From: Phycisphaerales bacterium
GTDB taxonomy: Bacteria; Planctomycetota; Phycisphaerae; Phycisphaerales; UBA1924
NCBI GenBank assembly: GCA_020853815.1
Contig: JADYYE010000079.1
Location: 1 to 52,252 of the forward strand
Reading direction: 5' to 3'
DNA length: 52,252 nucleotides
How positions within the stretch are numbered: the first letter of the stretch is position 1; each line of letters begins with the position of its first letter. The position numbers were made by a program, and so were the translations under genes. The notes below the pieces were generated by a model. That model did not search any database, was not told the DNA's origin, and worked only from the letters and a program-made list of their open reading frames with translations. This document shows, piece by piece, positions 14,153 through 21,860 of the stretch.

Positions 14153-17104
14153 ATGCACTCGGAATGGACCAACCGGCAGTGCGACGCACATCAGCCGCTC
14201 TTTTCACAGATGGAAACTCGAGTGCTGCTGGCGACGGTAGCGCCGTTCGACGGTGATGTAAGCCTCGCTTCGGGGCCTGGAAAGCCGCTGGTTGTCGCAA
14301 ACGTGGGGCCGGACTACCAGCCCGTGATCGCTACTTCCGCCGGCCCCGTGTGGTCACTATCGAACATGCAGGCCCTGGGGATTGGCCCACGATTTGTCGA
14401 TGACGTTGTGGCGTGGGTGGACGCACGCACGACGCGCTCATACGCCATCGCGAGTTCGCCCGCGGGAATCGTGCTGTTGAGCGAGAACTCCTCCGGCGTG
14501 TGGTCGGCGAAGAACCTGGGGGTCTCACTGCCGTTGGAATTGATGAGGGTGACGTCGCTGGTTGCGATGACGGCGGCGGACTCAAGGGTCGTCGTTGCGG
14601 GATTGAACAGCCAGGGAGATGTGGTTCTGATTTCACAGGATGACGTCTCTTCCCCCGAGACATCGACATGGAGCGTTGTCAACATCTCTGAAACCGATCT
14701 GGCGATCAACGACGTAGCAGCGCCCCGATTCTCGGGGCCACTGAGCGCGTTCGTAACCCTGTGGGGCACGCTTCACATCTGTGGCATTGGAGATGATGGC
14801 GATCTTCATGTGATGTGGCGGGGCGCCGAAGCTGGGCGTTGGCAGGATGCGAATCTCTCGTCGTCGGTCGAGTCGCCGGATTTGGTTGGTGTCGCAGCTC
14901 CGTTCTTGAGTTCTTGGGGTGGGATCCACATCGCGTCCGCCGACGCGCGCGGGCACATCGTGGTGACATGGTGGGTTCCCGGCTTCGGCGGCGATTGGCG
15001 CGTCAATGACCTGTCGGCAGAGATGGGCTTTCCTGCGCTGCGGCCCTCCAGCCTGGCGGCGTATTCAACACGATGGGACGGTCTCAATATCGCTGGGCTC
15101 GATGAGTCCGGGAACCCCCTCGTGTATTGGTGGGCGCCGGTCCTTGGTGGACAGTGGCTTCTTGGCGAACTCGCAACTCCGGCGTCGCTGAGCGGGCGCA
15201 TGGCTGCGCTTGCCGATCCCTACACGGGCGATCTCAACATCATCGGAGTGTCGCCGGATGCGGGGCGGTTCGTTCGGTTTCATTGGTCGTTGGCGACCGG
15301 GAACTGGACGATCGAGGACATGCCGGGCGAAGGAGCGGCGGGGCGATCGGCCGTTGAGTACCTCGGAGCTCTTCAGGACGCGCCGCATGAACGGTTCTTT
15401 GTCTATCGCGACTCCGACGACGCGGCCAATCACTTCTCGGCCAGGGGCCGGTTTCCCGAAGCCGGCGGCGTGGCGCTTGCGATGGACGAGGCATGGATGG
15501 TGGACCCCCACTCAGGCAATACCGCCATCCGGGCGCGTGCCGACACGTCGGGCGGGGCCTTTGGCGGGTGGTACTTTCTTTCCGGGATCTTGCGCGGCTC
15601 GGATAACGGGCCGCAGAGCTACTGGGGCACGATCCCGCGCGAAGAGGCACACGCGGGCGTCGATCTTTCCGGCGCGACGGAGCTTACGTTCTGGGCCAGG
15701 GGTGCCCAGGGCGGCGAAGTCGTGGAGTTCTTCGTGGGAGGGGTTGGTCGAGAATCTGATAGCGGCATAGCGAATCAGATCGATCCGGACTCGTCGCCGA
15801 AGCGTTCCACAGGCAACCTGATATTGAGCAATACGTGGCAGCAGTACCGTATTTCCTTGGTCGGCGCGGACCTGAGCTACACTCTGGGGGGATTCGGTTG
15901 GAAAGTGGCCGCAGCCGCAAACTCTCGATCGCAGGTCGAGTTTTTCATCGACGACATCAGCTTTGATGTTGCCGCGGTTACAGATCCCGGCTTCATCACG
16001 AGTTACGACACGATCCCGTCCGATTCACCCTTTGACCGGGTGCAGAGGAACGTCGCCTACTCGTACGACAATGCGCTCGCGATCCTTGCTTTCCTGGCTG
16101 ACGGGCAGTCCGGCCGTGCCAAGAGAATCGCCGACGCGTTCTTGTACGCGCAGAACAACGATCGTTTCTATTCGGACGGACGAATCCGCAACGCGTACCA
16201 GGGCGGTGACCTCCTGCTTCCTCCCGGCTGGACTCCCAACGGGAAGTCTGGGACCGTTCGAATGTCCGGCTGGTATGACGCGGGAAGCGGGCGTTGGCTG
16301 GAGGATCTCACCCAGGTTAGTACTTCGACGGGCAATATGGCGTGGGTTGCGTTGTCGTTGTTGGCGTTCCATCGTGCGACTGGCGCGAATGCCTCGACTT
16401 ACCTTGATGCCGCTGTTCGGATCGCGGAGTGGGTGGAGTTGGGCACGAGAGACGATGGTGTCGGCGGCGGGTACCGAGGTGGCACGGAGAACTTCGACGG
16501 CGAGGAAGAGACCTGGGTGACGTACAAGGCCACCGAGCACAACATCGACTTGATCCCGTTGTTTCAGCAACTCGATCAACTCAAACCAGGGCGGGGCTGG
16601 GGTGATGCTGCGGATCATGCGAAAGCGTTCGTGGCTCGGATGTGGGACTCGGGCCAAGGGAAGTTCTGGACGGGATCTCAGGCCGATGGGATCAGCGTCA
16701 ATACGGGTGTTGTTCCCGTGGATATCCAGGCTTGGAGCGTGCTGGCCCTTCGGCAGGATGCGAGCGAGTATGTGTCCGCGTTGAGCTTCGCGGAGTCGAA
16801 TCTCAGTCTGCGAGGCGGGTTTGATTTCAACCAGGATCGGGACGCAGTGTGGTACGAAGGGACCGCCCAGATGGCCTCCGCGTACCGCGCGGTTGGCGAG
16901 TCGCAGCGGGCGAATCATCTGCTGTCGGTCCTGAGCGCGGCGCAGCGTTTCGACGGCGCCATGCCTGCGGCGGAGCGATCAACCCTGACTACTGGGTTTG
17001 ATCTGGTCACGGGAGGTCCGTGGTTGTACTTCCGTCGCGCCCACGTCGGGGCTACTGCCTGGCTCGCGCTGGTGGAAAGCGGTGAAAACGCATACTGGGT
17101 TTGA
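14153..17104 (+). CDS. Large surface or secreted protein: LEPR-XLL-like N-terminus, beta-propeller-like region, CBM-like domain, alpha/alpha-toroid domain
   Basis: The protein has 983 residues with a strong GAGGGGGG ribosome-binding site. The N-terminus holds QMETRVLLA (about 19-27), resembling the LEPR-XLL motif of planctomycete surface proteins. Residues about 40-410 repeat W-rich blades (WGTLHICGIGDDGDLHVMW, WGGIHIASADARGHIVVTWW, WDGLNIAGLDESGNPLVYWW), suggesting a beta-propeller. Residues about 420-610 look like a carbohydrate-binding jelly roll ending in FFIDDISFD. Residues about 620-980 resemble an alpha/alpha toroid as in several glycoside hydrolases (NVAYSYDNALAILAFLADG, TGNMAWVALSLLAFHRATG, EHNIDLIPLF). 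Carbohydrate metabolism is inferred; no catalytic pair was identified. Confidence 0.65.
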   Translation: MHSEWTNRQCDAHQPLFSQMETRVLLATVAPFDGDVSLASGPGKPLVVANVGPDYQPVIATSAGPVWSLSNMQALGIGPRFVDDVVAWVDARTTRSYAIASSPAGIVLLSENSSGVWSAKNLGVSLPLELMRVTSLVAMTAADSRVVVAGLNSQGDVVLISQDDVSSPETSTWSVVNISETDLAINDVAAPRFSGPLSAFVTLWGTLHICGIGDDGDLHVMWRGAEAGRWQDANLSSSVESPDLVGVAAPFLSSWGGIHIASADARGHIVVTWWVPGFGGDWRVNDLSAEMGFPALRPSSLAAYSTRWDGLNIAGLDESGNPLVYWWAPVLGGQWLLGELATPASLSGRMAALADPYTGDLNIIGVSPDAGRFVRFHWSLATGNWTIEDMPGEGAAGRSAVEYLGALQDAPHERFFVYRDSDDAANHFSARGRFPEAGGVALAMDEAWMVDPHSGNTAIRARADTSGGAFGGWYFLSGILRGSDNGPQSYWGTIPREEAHAGVDLSGATELTFWARGAQGGEVVEFFVGGVGRESDSGIANQIDPDSSPKRSTGNLILSNTWQQYRISLVGADLSYTLGGFGWKVAAAANSRSQVEFFIDDISFDVAAVTDPGFITSYDTIPSDSPFDRVQRNVAYSYDNALAILAFLADGQSGRAKRIADAFLYAQNNDRFYSDGRIRNAYQGGDLLLPPGWTPNGKSGTVRMSGWYDAGSGRWLEDLTQVSTSTGNMAWVALSLLAFHRATGANASTYLDAAVRIAEWVELGTRDDGVGGGYRGGTENFDGEEETWVTYKATEHNIDLIPLFQQLDQLKPGRGWGDAADHAKAFVARMWDSGQGKFWTGSQADGISVNTGVVPVDIQAWSVLALRQDASEYVSALSFAESNLSLRGGFDFNQDRDAVWYEGTAQMASAYRAVGESQRANHLLSVLSAAQRFDGAMPAAERSTLTTGFDLVTGGPWLYFRRAHVGATAWLALVESGENAYWV

Positions 17105-17175
17105 GCCCGCTCAGTGAGGTTCTATCTGCTGTCTTTCGGTGGCGGAAGCCGAGGTCATAATCGATGCCTATGGCG

Positions 17176-17214
17176 AAAAAACCCATCCCCCGGCGGTTCC
17201 CCGCCGGGGGATGG
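17176..17214 (-). terminator. Rho-independent terminator of the 17232-17546 gene
   Basis: A perfect 14-bp stem (CCATCCCCCGGCGG paired with CCGCCGGGGGATGG, 17183-17214) with loop TTCC is followed on the minus strand by a G plus six T residues. It lies 17 bp past the minus-strand gene. The stem itself could also serve the convergent gene ending at 17104. Confidence 0.8.
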
Positions 17215-17231
17215 AAATTGAGGAACCGGAG

Positions 17232-17546
17232 CTACGCGGCCTTGGCCGCGGCGACTGTCGACGCGGTGTCCGAGGACGGGGCCGCGCCCGACTCGGGCGC
17301 GGCCTGTTCCGCCGGCTTGGTGGGCTGCGCGATGATCCAGCTGTGGGCCAGGTCGAGCACCTTGCCCAGTAGGAGCAGATCGTCGCGGCGGAAGGTCTCG
17401 GTGCGCTTCCACAGCCCCTTGTCCTTGTACAGGCGCTGGATGGTGACGGTGTAGCGGATGGTGTTCCGCTGCGTGCGGTTGGCCCAGACGGCGGCCTTGA
17501 TGGTGCCCAGGCGGACCTGGTGGACGGGCTTCTGCGTGTCGGTCAT
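17232..17546 (-). CDS. Small protein of unknown function
   Basis: The protein has 104 residues, with AAGGAGAACCGACC before ATG17546 and a strong terminator right after. The first 75 residues look like a compact beta fold with basic patches (HQVRLGTIKAAVWANRTQRN, TVTIQRLYKDKGLWKRTETF), followed by an alpha-helix and an Ala-rich tail. I do not recognise the family. A nucleic-acid-binding accessory role for the element is possible but unsupported. Confidence 0.7.
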   Translation of the reverse strand: MTDTQKPVHQVRLGTIKAAVWANRTQRNTIRYTVTIQRLYKDKGLWKRTETFRRDDLLLLGKVLDLAHSWIIAQPTKPAEQAAPESGAAPSSDTASTVAAAKAA

Positions 17547-17992
17547 GGTCGGTTCTCCTTGGTGTTGGGGGCCTGAACTCCAGGCCCGGACGCACCCGGA
17601 CCGGGCCGGTCAGGCTCCCCCAAAGGAGAACTCCGCGCGCCGCGATTCAACCACCCCGAGTCGGCGGGGCCGACGATCGTGCCGGAAAAGGCGAGCTGTT
17701 GCAACGGCGTGACGGCGGGCGGCCAACCTCGGAGATGCCTCACTTGGTTGGGTTCTCCCTCCCCTTCCCGCACGCCGGCGCGACGGTTGCCGCCCCGGCA
17801 CGAAGACTCCACCCGCGGCGAGCGCGACCGACACGCGCATACCGGGATCATCACACCATCAGCAAACTGTCTGAGCCAGGGCGATCTGCCTGGAATCCGC
17901 ACGCGAAGCCAGCCCGCAAGCGAAGGGCGTGGCGTTGTCGATAACCCGAGCGAATTAGAGCGCGGATGGCCACCTCGCTCGGAAGCGCCCTT
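17547..17992. other. Intergenic region, no gene recognised
   Basis: About 445 bp upstream of the small minus-strand gene. A short inverted repeat GGGCCTG/CAGGCCC lies at 17569-17586. I see no RNA gene, no clear promoter and no convincing coding frame here. Confidence 0.4.
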
Positions 17993-18283
17993 CTACTCGC
18001 GGCCGTGAGATGGATAAGAGATGGCGAGCAGCGTGTACAGCGGAACGACCCCAACGAAGGGGATGAGCTCTGGGAGAGCGACGAGCGCTCGAGGGCCCGC
18101 GTATCTGAAATGCACATAGAGAACCGGAATGTCGAGGAGCTGATCGATGCCCGGAATGTGAATGAACAGATCAAGGAAATCACGGACGACGCTGACGGCG
18201 ATGACGGTGGACTTGGTTATGATGGCTTTCAGTATACCAAAGCTCCAGTCGGTGGAGATGACGGCGCGCGGTATGCTGGGCAC
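17993..18283 (-). CDS. Possible small membrane protein
   Basis: The frame codes for 96 residues from GTG18283. It has the composition of a real protein: a charged start, then two hydrophobic segments (AIITKSTVIAVSVVRDFLDLF; FVGVVPLYTLLAISY) separated by IPGIDQLLDIPVLYVHFRYAGPRALVALPELIP. Codon third positions are rich in C/G. The alternative plus-strand frame over the same DNA is strongly acidic and repetitive, as expected for the shadow of a hydrophobic protein. The exact start is uncertain, and a non-coding reading cannot be excluded. Confidence 0.45.
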   Translation of the reverse strand: MPSIPRAVISTDWSFGILKAIITKSTVIAVSVVRDFLDLFIHIPGIDQLLDIPVLYVHFRYAGPRALVALPELIPFVGVVPLYTLLAISYPSHGRE

Positions 18284-20206
18284 ATGCGGAAGCGATCAAT
18301 GGCGCGTGTGGTTTCGAGGAGGGCTCGCGATTGTGCGCATCAGATCGTTCGGGCTGCGCTGAGCGCCGGTCACGGGACCATCCATCGGCTCAACAATGAA
18401 ACATGGGCACTTGGGCCGCGCCTGGTTCCCGCCTTCGCGGAGATAGTCCGTGACGGCGCACCCGTTGAGCAGGTCGTTGCCGCGTGCTACATCATGCACA
18501 TTCACTGGCGGAGCTCGAAGCATGTCTTGAACAAGGAATACGAAGAAGCGGTTGAGATACTGAAGAAGACGCTCTCGGAAACGTCGTCGCACGCACGAGA
18601 GCTGCACCTCACGGCCTGGTGCATGTTGGGCATGTTCCGCTGCCCCAGCAGCCTATGGCCGGACGCCGAGAAGCTGGCGCGGTGTCCTGACGAAGCGGTG
18701 CGGGTCTTCGCGGCCTCCGCGGCTCTGGCCGGTGGGTCCCAGCAGGTCGGGCATGTGCGGATTGTTCGAGAGGGGCTTGGGTCGGAAAACGTCGGTCTTG
18801 CGCTCGCGGCGGCGAACGCGCTCCTGGGTGCGAAGGTTTGGCAGCAGGAAGCGATGCGCCGCGTCGCGGAGATGCTCAGCGGCAACGATACTCAGGCGCA
18901 GTACGCCGCGATGAGCGTGCTCAGGCAATGCGGGGGCGCCGCGCACGGCGTCGCGCGTCGGGTCATCGGGTACATGTCTGATCGAAGCCGCCCGGTTGAG
19001 CACCGAGCATACGCGGCGGAGGTACTGGGCGCTATCGCTGGCGGAAGCGAGGCGGCGAGTGAGGCGCTCCTTGCTTTGTTGGACTCGAAGGTGCCCATGA
19101 TCATCCGCGGGGCGATCTCAGCGCTGACGGAGAATGGGGCGCCGTCGTCCAAAGCGGTGGCTCGTATAGCACAGTGCCTGAGCGGCGACATTCCTGAGGA
19201 GGTACGAATCGCGGCGGCGCACGGCCTGGCGGAACTTGGTGGGTCGGCGGCGGCCGCCGTTCCTGCGCTCTTGATCTGCGGCGAGCAATCCACGAGTGAG
19301 GATGTGAAAGCCGCGGTTGGCGCGGCGCTCGCCGGGATTGGCGCGGGCGCGATCGTCCCGCTGGTGGAGCGGGCGGCGCATGCCGGGCTCCCGCTGTATC
19401 CGGTGTTGGTTCACGCGTTTGCTCGAATGGGCATGGCGGAAGCGCGAGCCTTGCTCCGCTGCGCGATGGAGAGCGATACGACATCGGTGGTCGAGATTCT
19501 GCTGGGGGGGATGTCGGTCATCGGATGGAAGGCGGCGTTCCTGATACCCGAACTCTCCGAGCTGCTGACATGCTGCGAGGACGAAGCCGTCGCTTGCCAG
19601 ATTATCGGCCTGATTCGGCAGGCCGGACCCTCGGCAATTGAGGCGGCGCCGGCGCTCATTCGGTGCGTGTGCCGGGGGAGTGACGAGTTGGCGTGGATCG
19701 CTGGGAAGGCGCTCGAGGACCTGGGCCCGGCCGTTCTGCCCCACATCGAGCGAGCCGTGTCCGAGGAAACTGATCCGGCATCAAAGACGCGGCTCTCCAA
19801 CGTGCAATGTGGAACTACGAAGGCCGCTCCTGCTTTGATGGCACCTCTGTCCCCGCATCAGATGGGTGTCAAGCTCCGGGACATTCGGCGCTTCGCTCTC
19901 ATCGGGTTGGTGTTGCGAAGGGAGAACCGCCCGCTCAGCTATCGAGAGATGGCGCGTCTGATCGGCAAGCGATTCCAGGAACGAAGTGCAAGAGCGGCAG
20001 AGGGGATTGATGACCGGACGCTCTCGCTCCTGGTCAGACGGATCGAGGGTGTCTACGCCGAGCGCGGGAATGTCAGGGAGAAGCTGATGGTCTCCAAGCG
20101 GGGGAGTCCCAGCTTTCTGACCGAGGCGGGTCGAGAGTTTGCGGATCGCTGCGCCCGGGAGTTGCGCGATCGGCGGGATCCAGAGTGGCTGCGACTTGCC
20201 GATTGA
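18284..20206 (+). CDS. HEAT-repeat protein with C-terminal winged-helix-like domain
   Basis: The protein has 640 residues from ATG18284. An in-frame start at 17966 exists, but its extra 106 residues look like antisense of the membrane protein and were left out. Residues about 60-500 consist of roughly a dozen HEAT-like helix pairs (VRVFASAALAGG-like units, VRIAAAHGLAELGGSAAAAVP, PSAIEAAPALIRC). Residues about 530-635 differ: LSYREMARLIGKRF reads as a helix-turn-helix, and LTEAGREFADRCARELR matches the pattern ending LysR-type winged helices. A DNA-bound scaffold or regulator is plausible. Ligand and target are unknown. Confidence 0.65.
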   Translation: MRKRSMARVVSRRARDCAHQIVRAALSAGHGTIHRLNNETWALGPRLVPAFAEIVRDGAPVEQVVAACYIMHIHWRSSKHVLNKEYEEAVEILKKTLSETSSHARELHLTAWCMLGMFRCPSSLWPDAEKLARCPDEAVRVFAASAALAGGSQQVGHVRIVREGLGSENVGLALAAANALLGAKVWQQEAMRRVAEMLSGNDTQAQYAAMSVLRQCGGAAHGVARRVIGYMSDRSRPVEHRAYAAEVLGAIAGGSEAASEALLALLDSKVPMIIRGAISALTENGAPSSKAVARIAQCLSGDIPEEVRIAAAHGLAELGGSAAAAVPALLICGEQSTSEDVKAAVGAALAGIGAGAIVPLVERAAHAGLPLYPVLVHAFARMGMAEARALLRCAMESDTTSVVEILLGGMSVIGWKAAFLIPELSELLTCCEDEAVACQIIGLIRQAGPSAIEAAPALIRCVCRGSDELAWIAGKALEDLGPAVLPHIERAVSEETDPASKTRLSNVQCGTTKAAPALMAPLSPHQMGVKLRDIRRFALIGLVLRRENRPLSYREMARLIGKRFQERSARAAEGIDDRTLSLLVRRIEGVYAERGNVREKLMVSKRGSPSFLTEAGREFADRCARELRDRRDPEWLRLAD

Positions 20207-20258
20207 CAATCTGATCACACGATGGCACAGTCGCCGCACAATCCAGAATTCAACCTGA

Positions 20259-20648
20259 ATGGTGCGGTGCTTGGAGACGGACGAACAGAAGGGACCGAAG
20301 CTCGATCAGAGCAAGATCGACTTCCCGACCGACAAGGTTACCTTGGCGCAGATGCGCAGGCTTAGCCCGGAGTTCTTTGATTCCGGGGCGATGGTGTATT
20401 GGGAAAATGAGCTTCCCGGCGTACTCACCACCCACCAGATTGAGCAGGAACTGGCGGCGAAAGCGTTCGCGCGGGCGGCGGGCACCCCAAGGCCCTCATT
20501 GTGCCGGCCACGTGAGTTGTTGATCGATCTCCTCCACGGTGGGTATCAGGAACTCGGGCTTTCGACCGGCAAGCAGCAGACCAAGCAGCTCGTGCGAAGA
20601 TTCGAGGACGCGGCCAGCGCTCAGGCTGTCGCAACGCGCGGGCGCTGA
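20259..20648 (+). CDS. Protein of unknown function
   Basis: The protein has 129 residues and lies 52 bp after the HEAT protein gene. It is soluble and charged, with DFPTDKVTLAQMRRLSPEFF and a C-terminal helical stretch rich in K/R/Q (LSTGKQQTKQLVRRFEDAA). There is no clear ribosome-binding site before ATG20259, so a later start is possible. I do not recognise it. Confidence 0.45.
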   Translation: MVRCLETDEQKGPKLDQSKIDFPTDKVTLAQMRRLSPEFFDSGAMVYWENELPGVLTTHQIEQELAAKAFARAAGTPRPSLCRPRELLIDLLHGGYQELGLSTGKQQTKQLVRRFEDAASAQAVATRGR

Positions 20649-20834
20649 GAGTTGCCGCCATGCGCAGGTTTTCTTGCGCAACGTGCATTCCACATGCTCG
20701 TTTTCATAGAACGGCTCCCGGCCAGCCTGTGTGGGGCTCGGCGTTCCTCGGTACCGCGCATCGGGCGTGAGGTGCCGCAAGTGGGCGTTCGATTCTCGCG
20801 GCTGGCCGCGTGCAGGGCACGAGGAGCGTTCGCC

Positions 20835-21407
20835 ATGGGGAATTCGGCGCATGAAACCAGAGGATCCGAGGTGTCCGCGATCGATCCGGCGAAACCCGCA
20901 ATGGACTTGCCTCCCGAGCGCGTCGGCAACTTGCGGGAAATTTCGCCAGCGATCCGCGAGGTCATCGAACGACTGTTCCAGGATGGGGAGGCACCGGGCG
21001 AGCTTGAGGACTACCTGCAAGAGACGTTGGCACGCCTCTGCGATGCGAAGACCTGGACCGAGTACAGGGCGGAGAAGGGCAGTTGCGGGGCGTTCGCATA
21101 CGGCGTGCGGAAAAGGGTGTGTCGCGAAGCCTGCCGGCAGGGCCTTCGCTGGCCGAAGGCGCTCGGGGAGGGGTTCGACGTCGCTGGAGCGGAGCCGGAG
21201 CCGTGGGAGACGGCCTGGCGTCGGGAGCGAGCCGAGCGGGTGCGTGCGGCAATCCGGCAGCTGCGACCCGCGGATGTTGCGGCGCTCAATCGGTGGATGA
21301 AGCGTCGAGCCGAGCACAACGAACCCCCGTTGAGGGAGAGGGAGCGAAGCCGGGTGAGCAGGTTGAAGGCGGTGCTTCGAGTGTTGCTTGCCGGCATCGA
21401 CTTCTAG
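20835..21407 (+). CDS. Sigma-70-like (ECF-type region 2) protein of unusual form
   Basis: The protein has 190 residues; ATG20835 follows GAGGAGCG. The middle (about 55-110) has the layout of sigma region 2: LEDYLQETLARLCDAKTW resembles the DLxQETFLRL-type helix of ECF factors, followed by a basic segment FAYGVRKRVCREACRQ. The C-terminal part (WRRERAERVRAAIRQLRPAD…) sits where region 4 would be but lacks a clear helix-turn-helix. The fit is weak. It could also be an anti-activator or a DNA-binding protein of the element. A strong hairpin follows the gene. Confidence 0.4.
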   Translation: MGNSAHETRGSEVSAIDPAKPAMDLPPERVGNLREISPAIREVIERLFQDGEAPGELEDYLQETLARLCDAKTWTEYRAEKGSCGAFAYGVRKRVCREACRQGLRWPKALGEGFDVAGAEPEPWETAWRRERAERVRAAIRQLRPADVAALNRWMKRRAEHNEPPLRERERSRVSRLKAVLRVLLAGIDF

Positions 21408-21433
21408 CGTCGGGCTTCGGGGTCAAGACCGGG

Positions 21434-21466
21434 ACCCTCCCGCCCCTTCGTGAGGGGCGGGAGGGT
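21434..21466 (+). terminator. Strong GC-rich hairpin after the sigma-like gene
   Basis: ACCCTCCCGCCCC pairs over 13 bp with GGGGCGGGAGGGT around a 7-base loop. There is no T-tract, so it may act as a Rho-dependent or mRNA-stabilising structure. It separates this gene from the mobilization block beginning at 21642. Confidence 0.5.
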
Positions 21467-21641
21467 GCTCTGGTTGAGCTCACGCGCGGGTTTCCCAACG
21501 AGCGGAAATCGTGAGCGCCGGCGCGGGTTGGTTGAGTGTGAAGTAGGCAATCGTGCGTCGAGGCCAAACGCGTGCAACGAAATTCACTCCTGCCTCAAAG
21601 TAGGTGGGTGGCGATGTCGGCGCCATATCAAGGAGCACCGC

Positions 21642-21860
21642 ATGAAGATGATGGAGTCGTTCCGGGCGCGCTGCGTCGAGGGGTTCACGGTCGGTGAGAA
21701 GTTGGGCTGGACGGTGCTCACGGCGCTGTACGCCGTGTGGCCGATCGACGTGCTGCCCGACCCCTTCCCTGTCGTCGGCCAGCTCGACGACCTGACGGCC
21801 GTTGTCATGCTCGTGATGGTGTGGTTCAGCCCGGTCAAGCGGAAGGCGGTGGGAGCATGA
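21642..21860 (+). CDS. Small DUF1232/YkvA-like membrane protein
   Basis: The protein has 72 residues; AAGGAG precedes ATG21642. The segment LTALYAVWPIDVLPDPFPVVGQLDDLTAV is the hallmark of DUF1232 (YkvA-like) proteins, a short hydrophobic hairpin with a PIDxxPD turn, followed by VVMLVMVWF. Its stop overlaps the start of the coupling-protein gene (ATGA at 21857-21860). The coupling protein lacks its own membrane helices, so this protein may anchor it. Confidence 0.75.
   Translation: MKMMESFRARCVEGFTVGEKLGWTVLTALYAVWPIDVLPDPFPVVGQLDDLTAVVMLVMVWFSPVKRKAVGA

Noticed and set aside
17966..18283. Longer N-terminus of the HEAT protein
   Set aside because: The extra residues are acidic and repetitive, typical of the antisense of a hydrophobic protein, and homology-like helices begin only after 18284.
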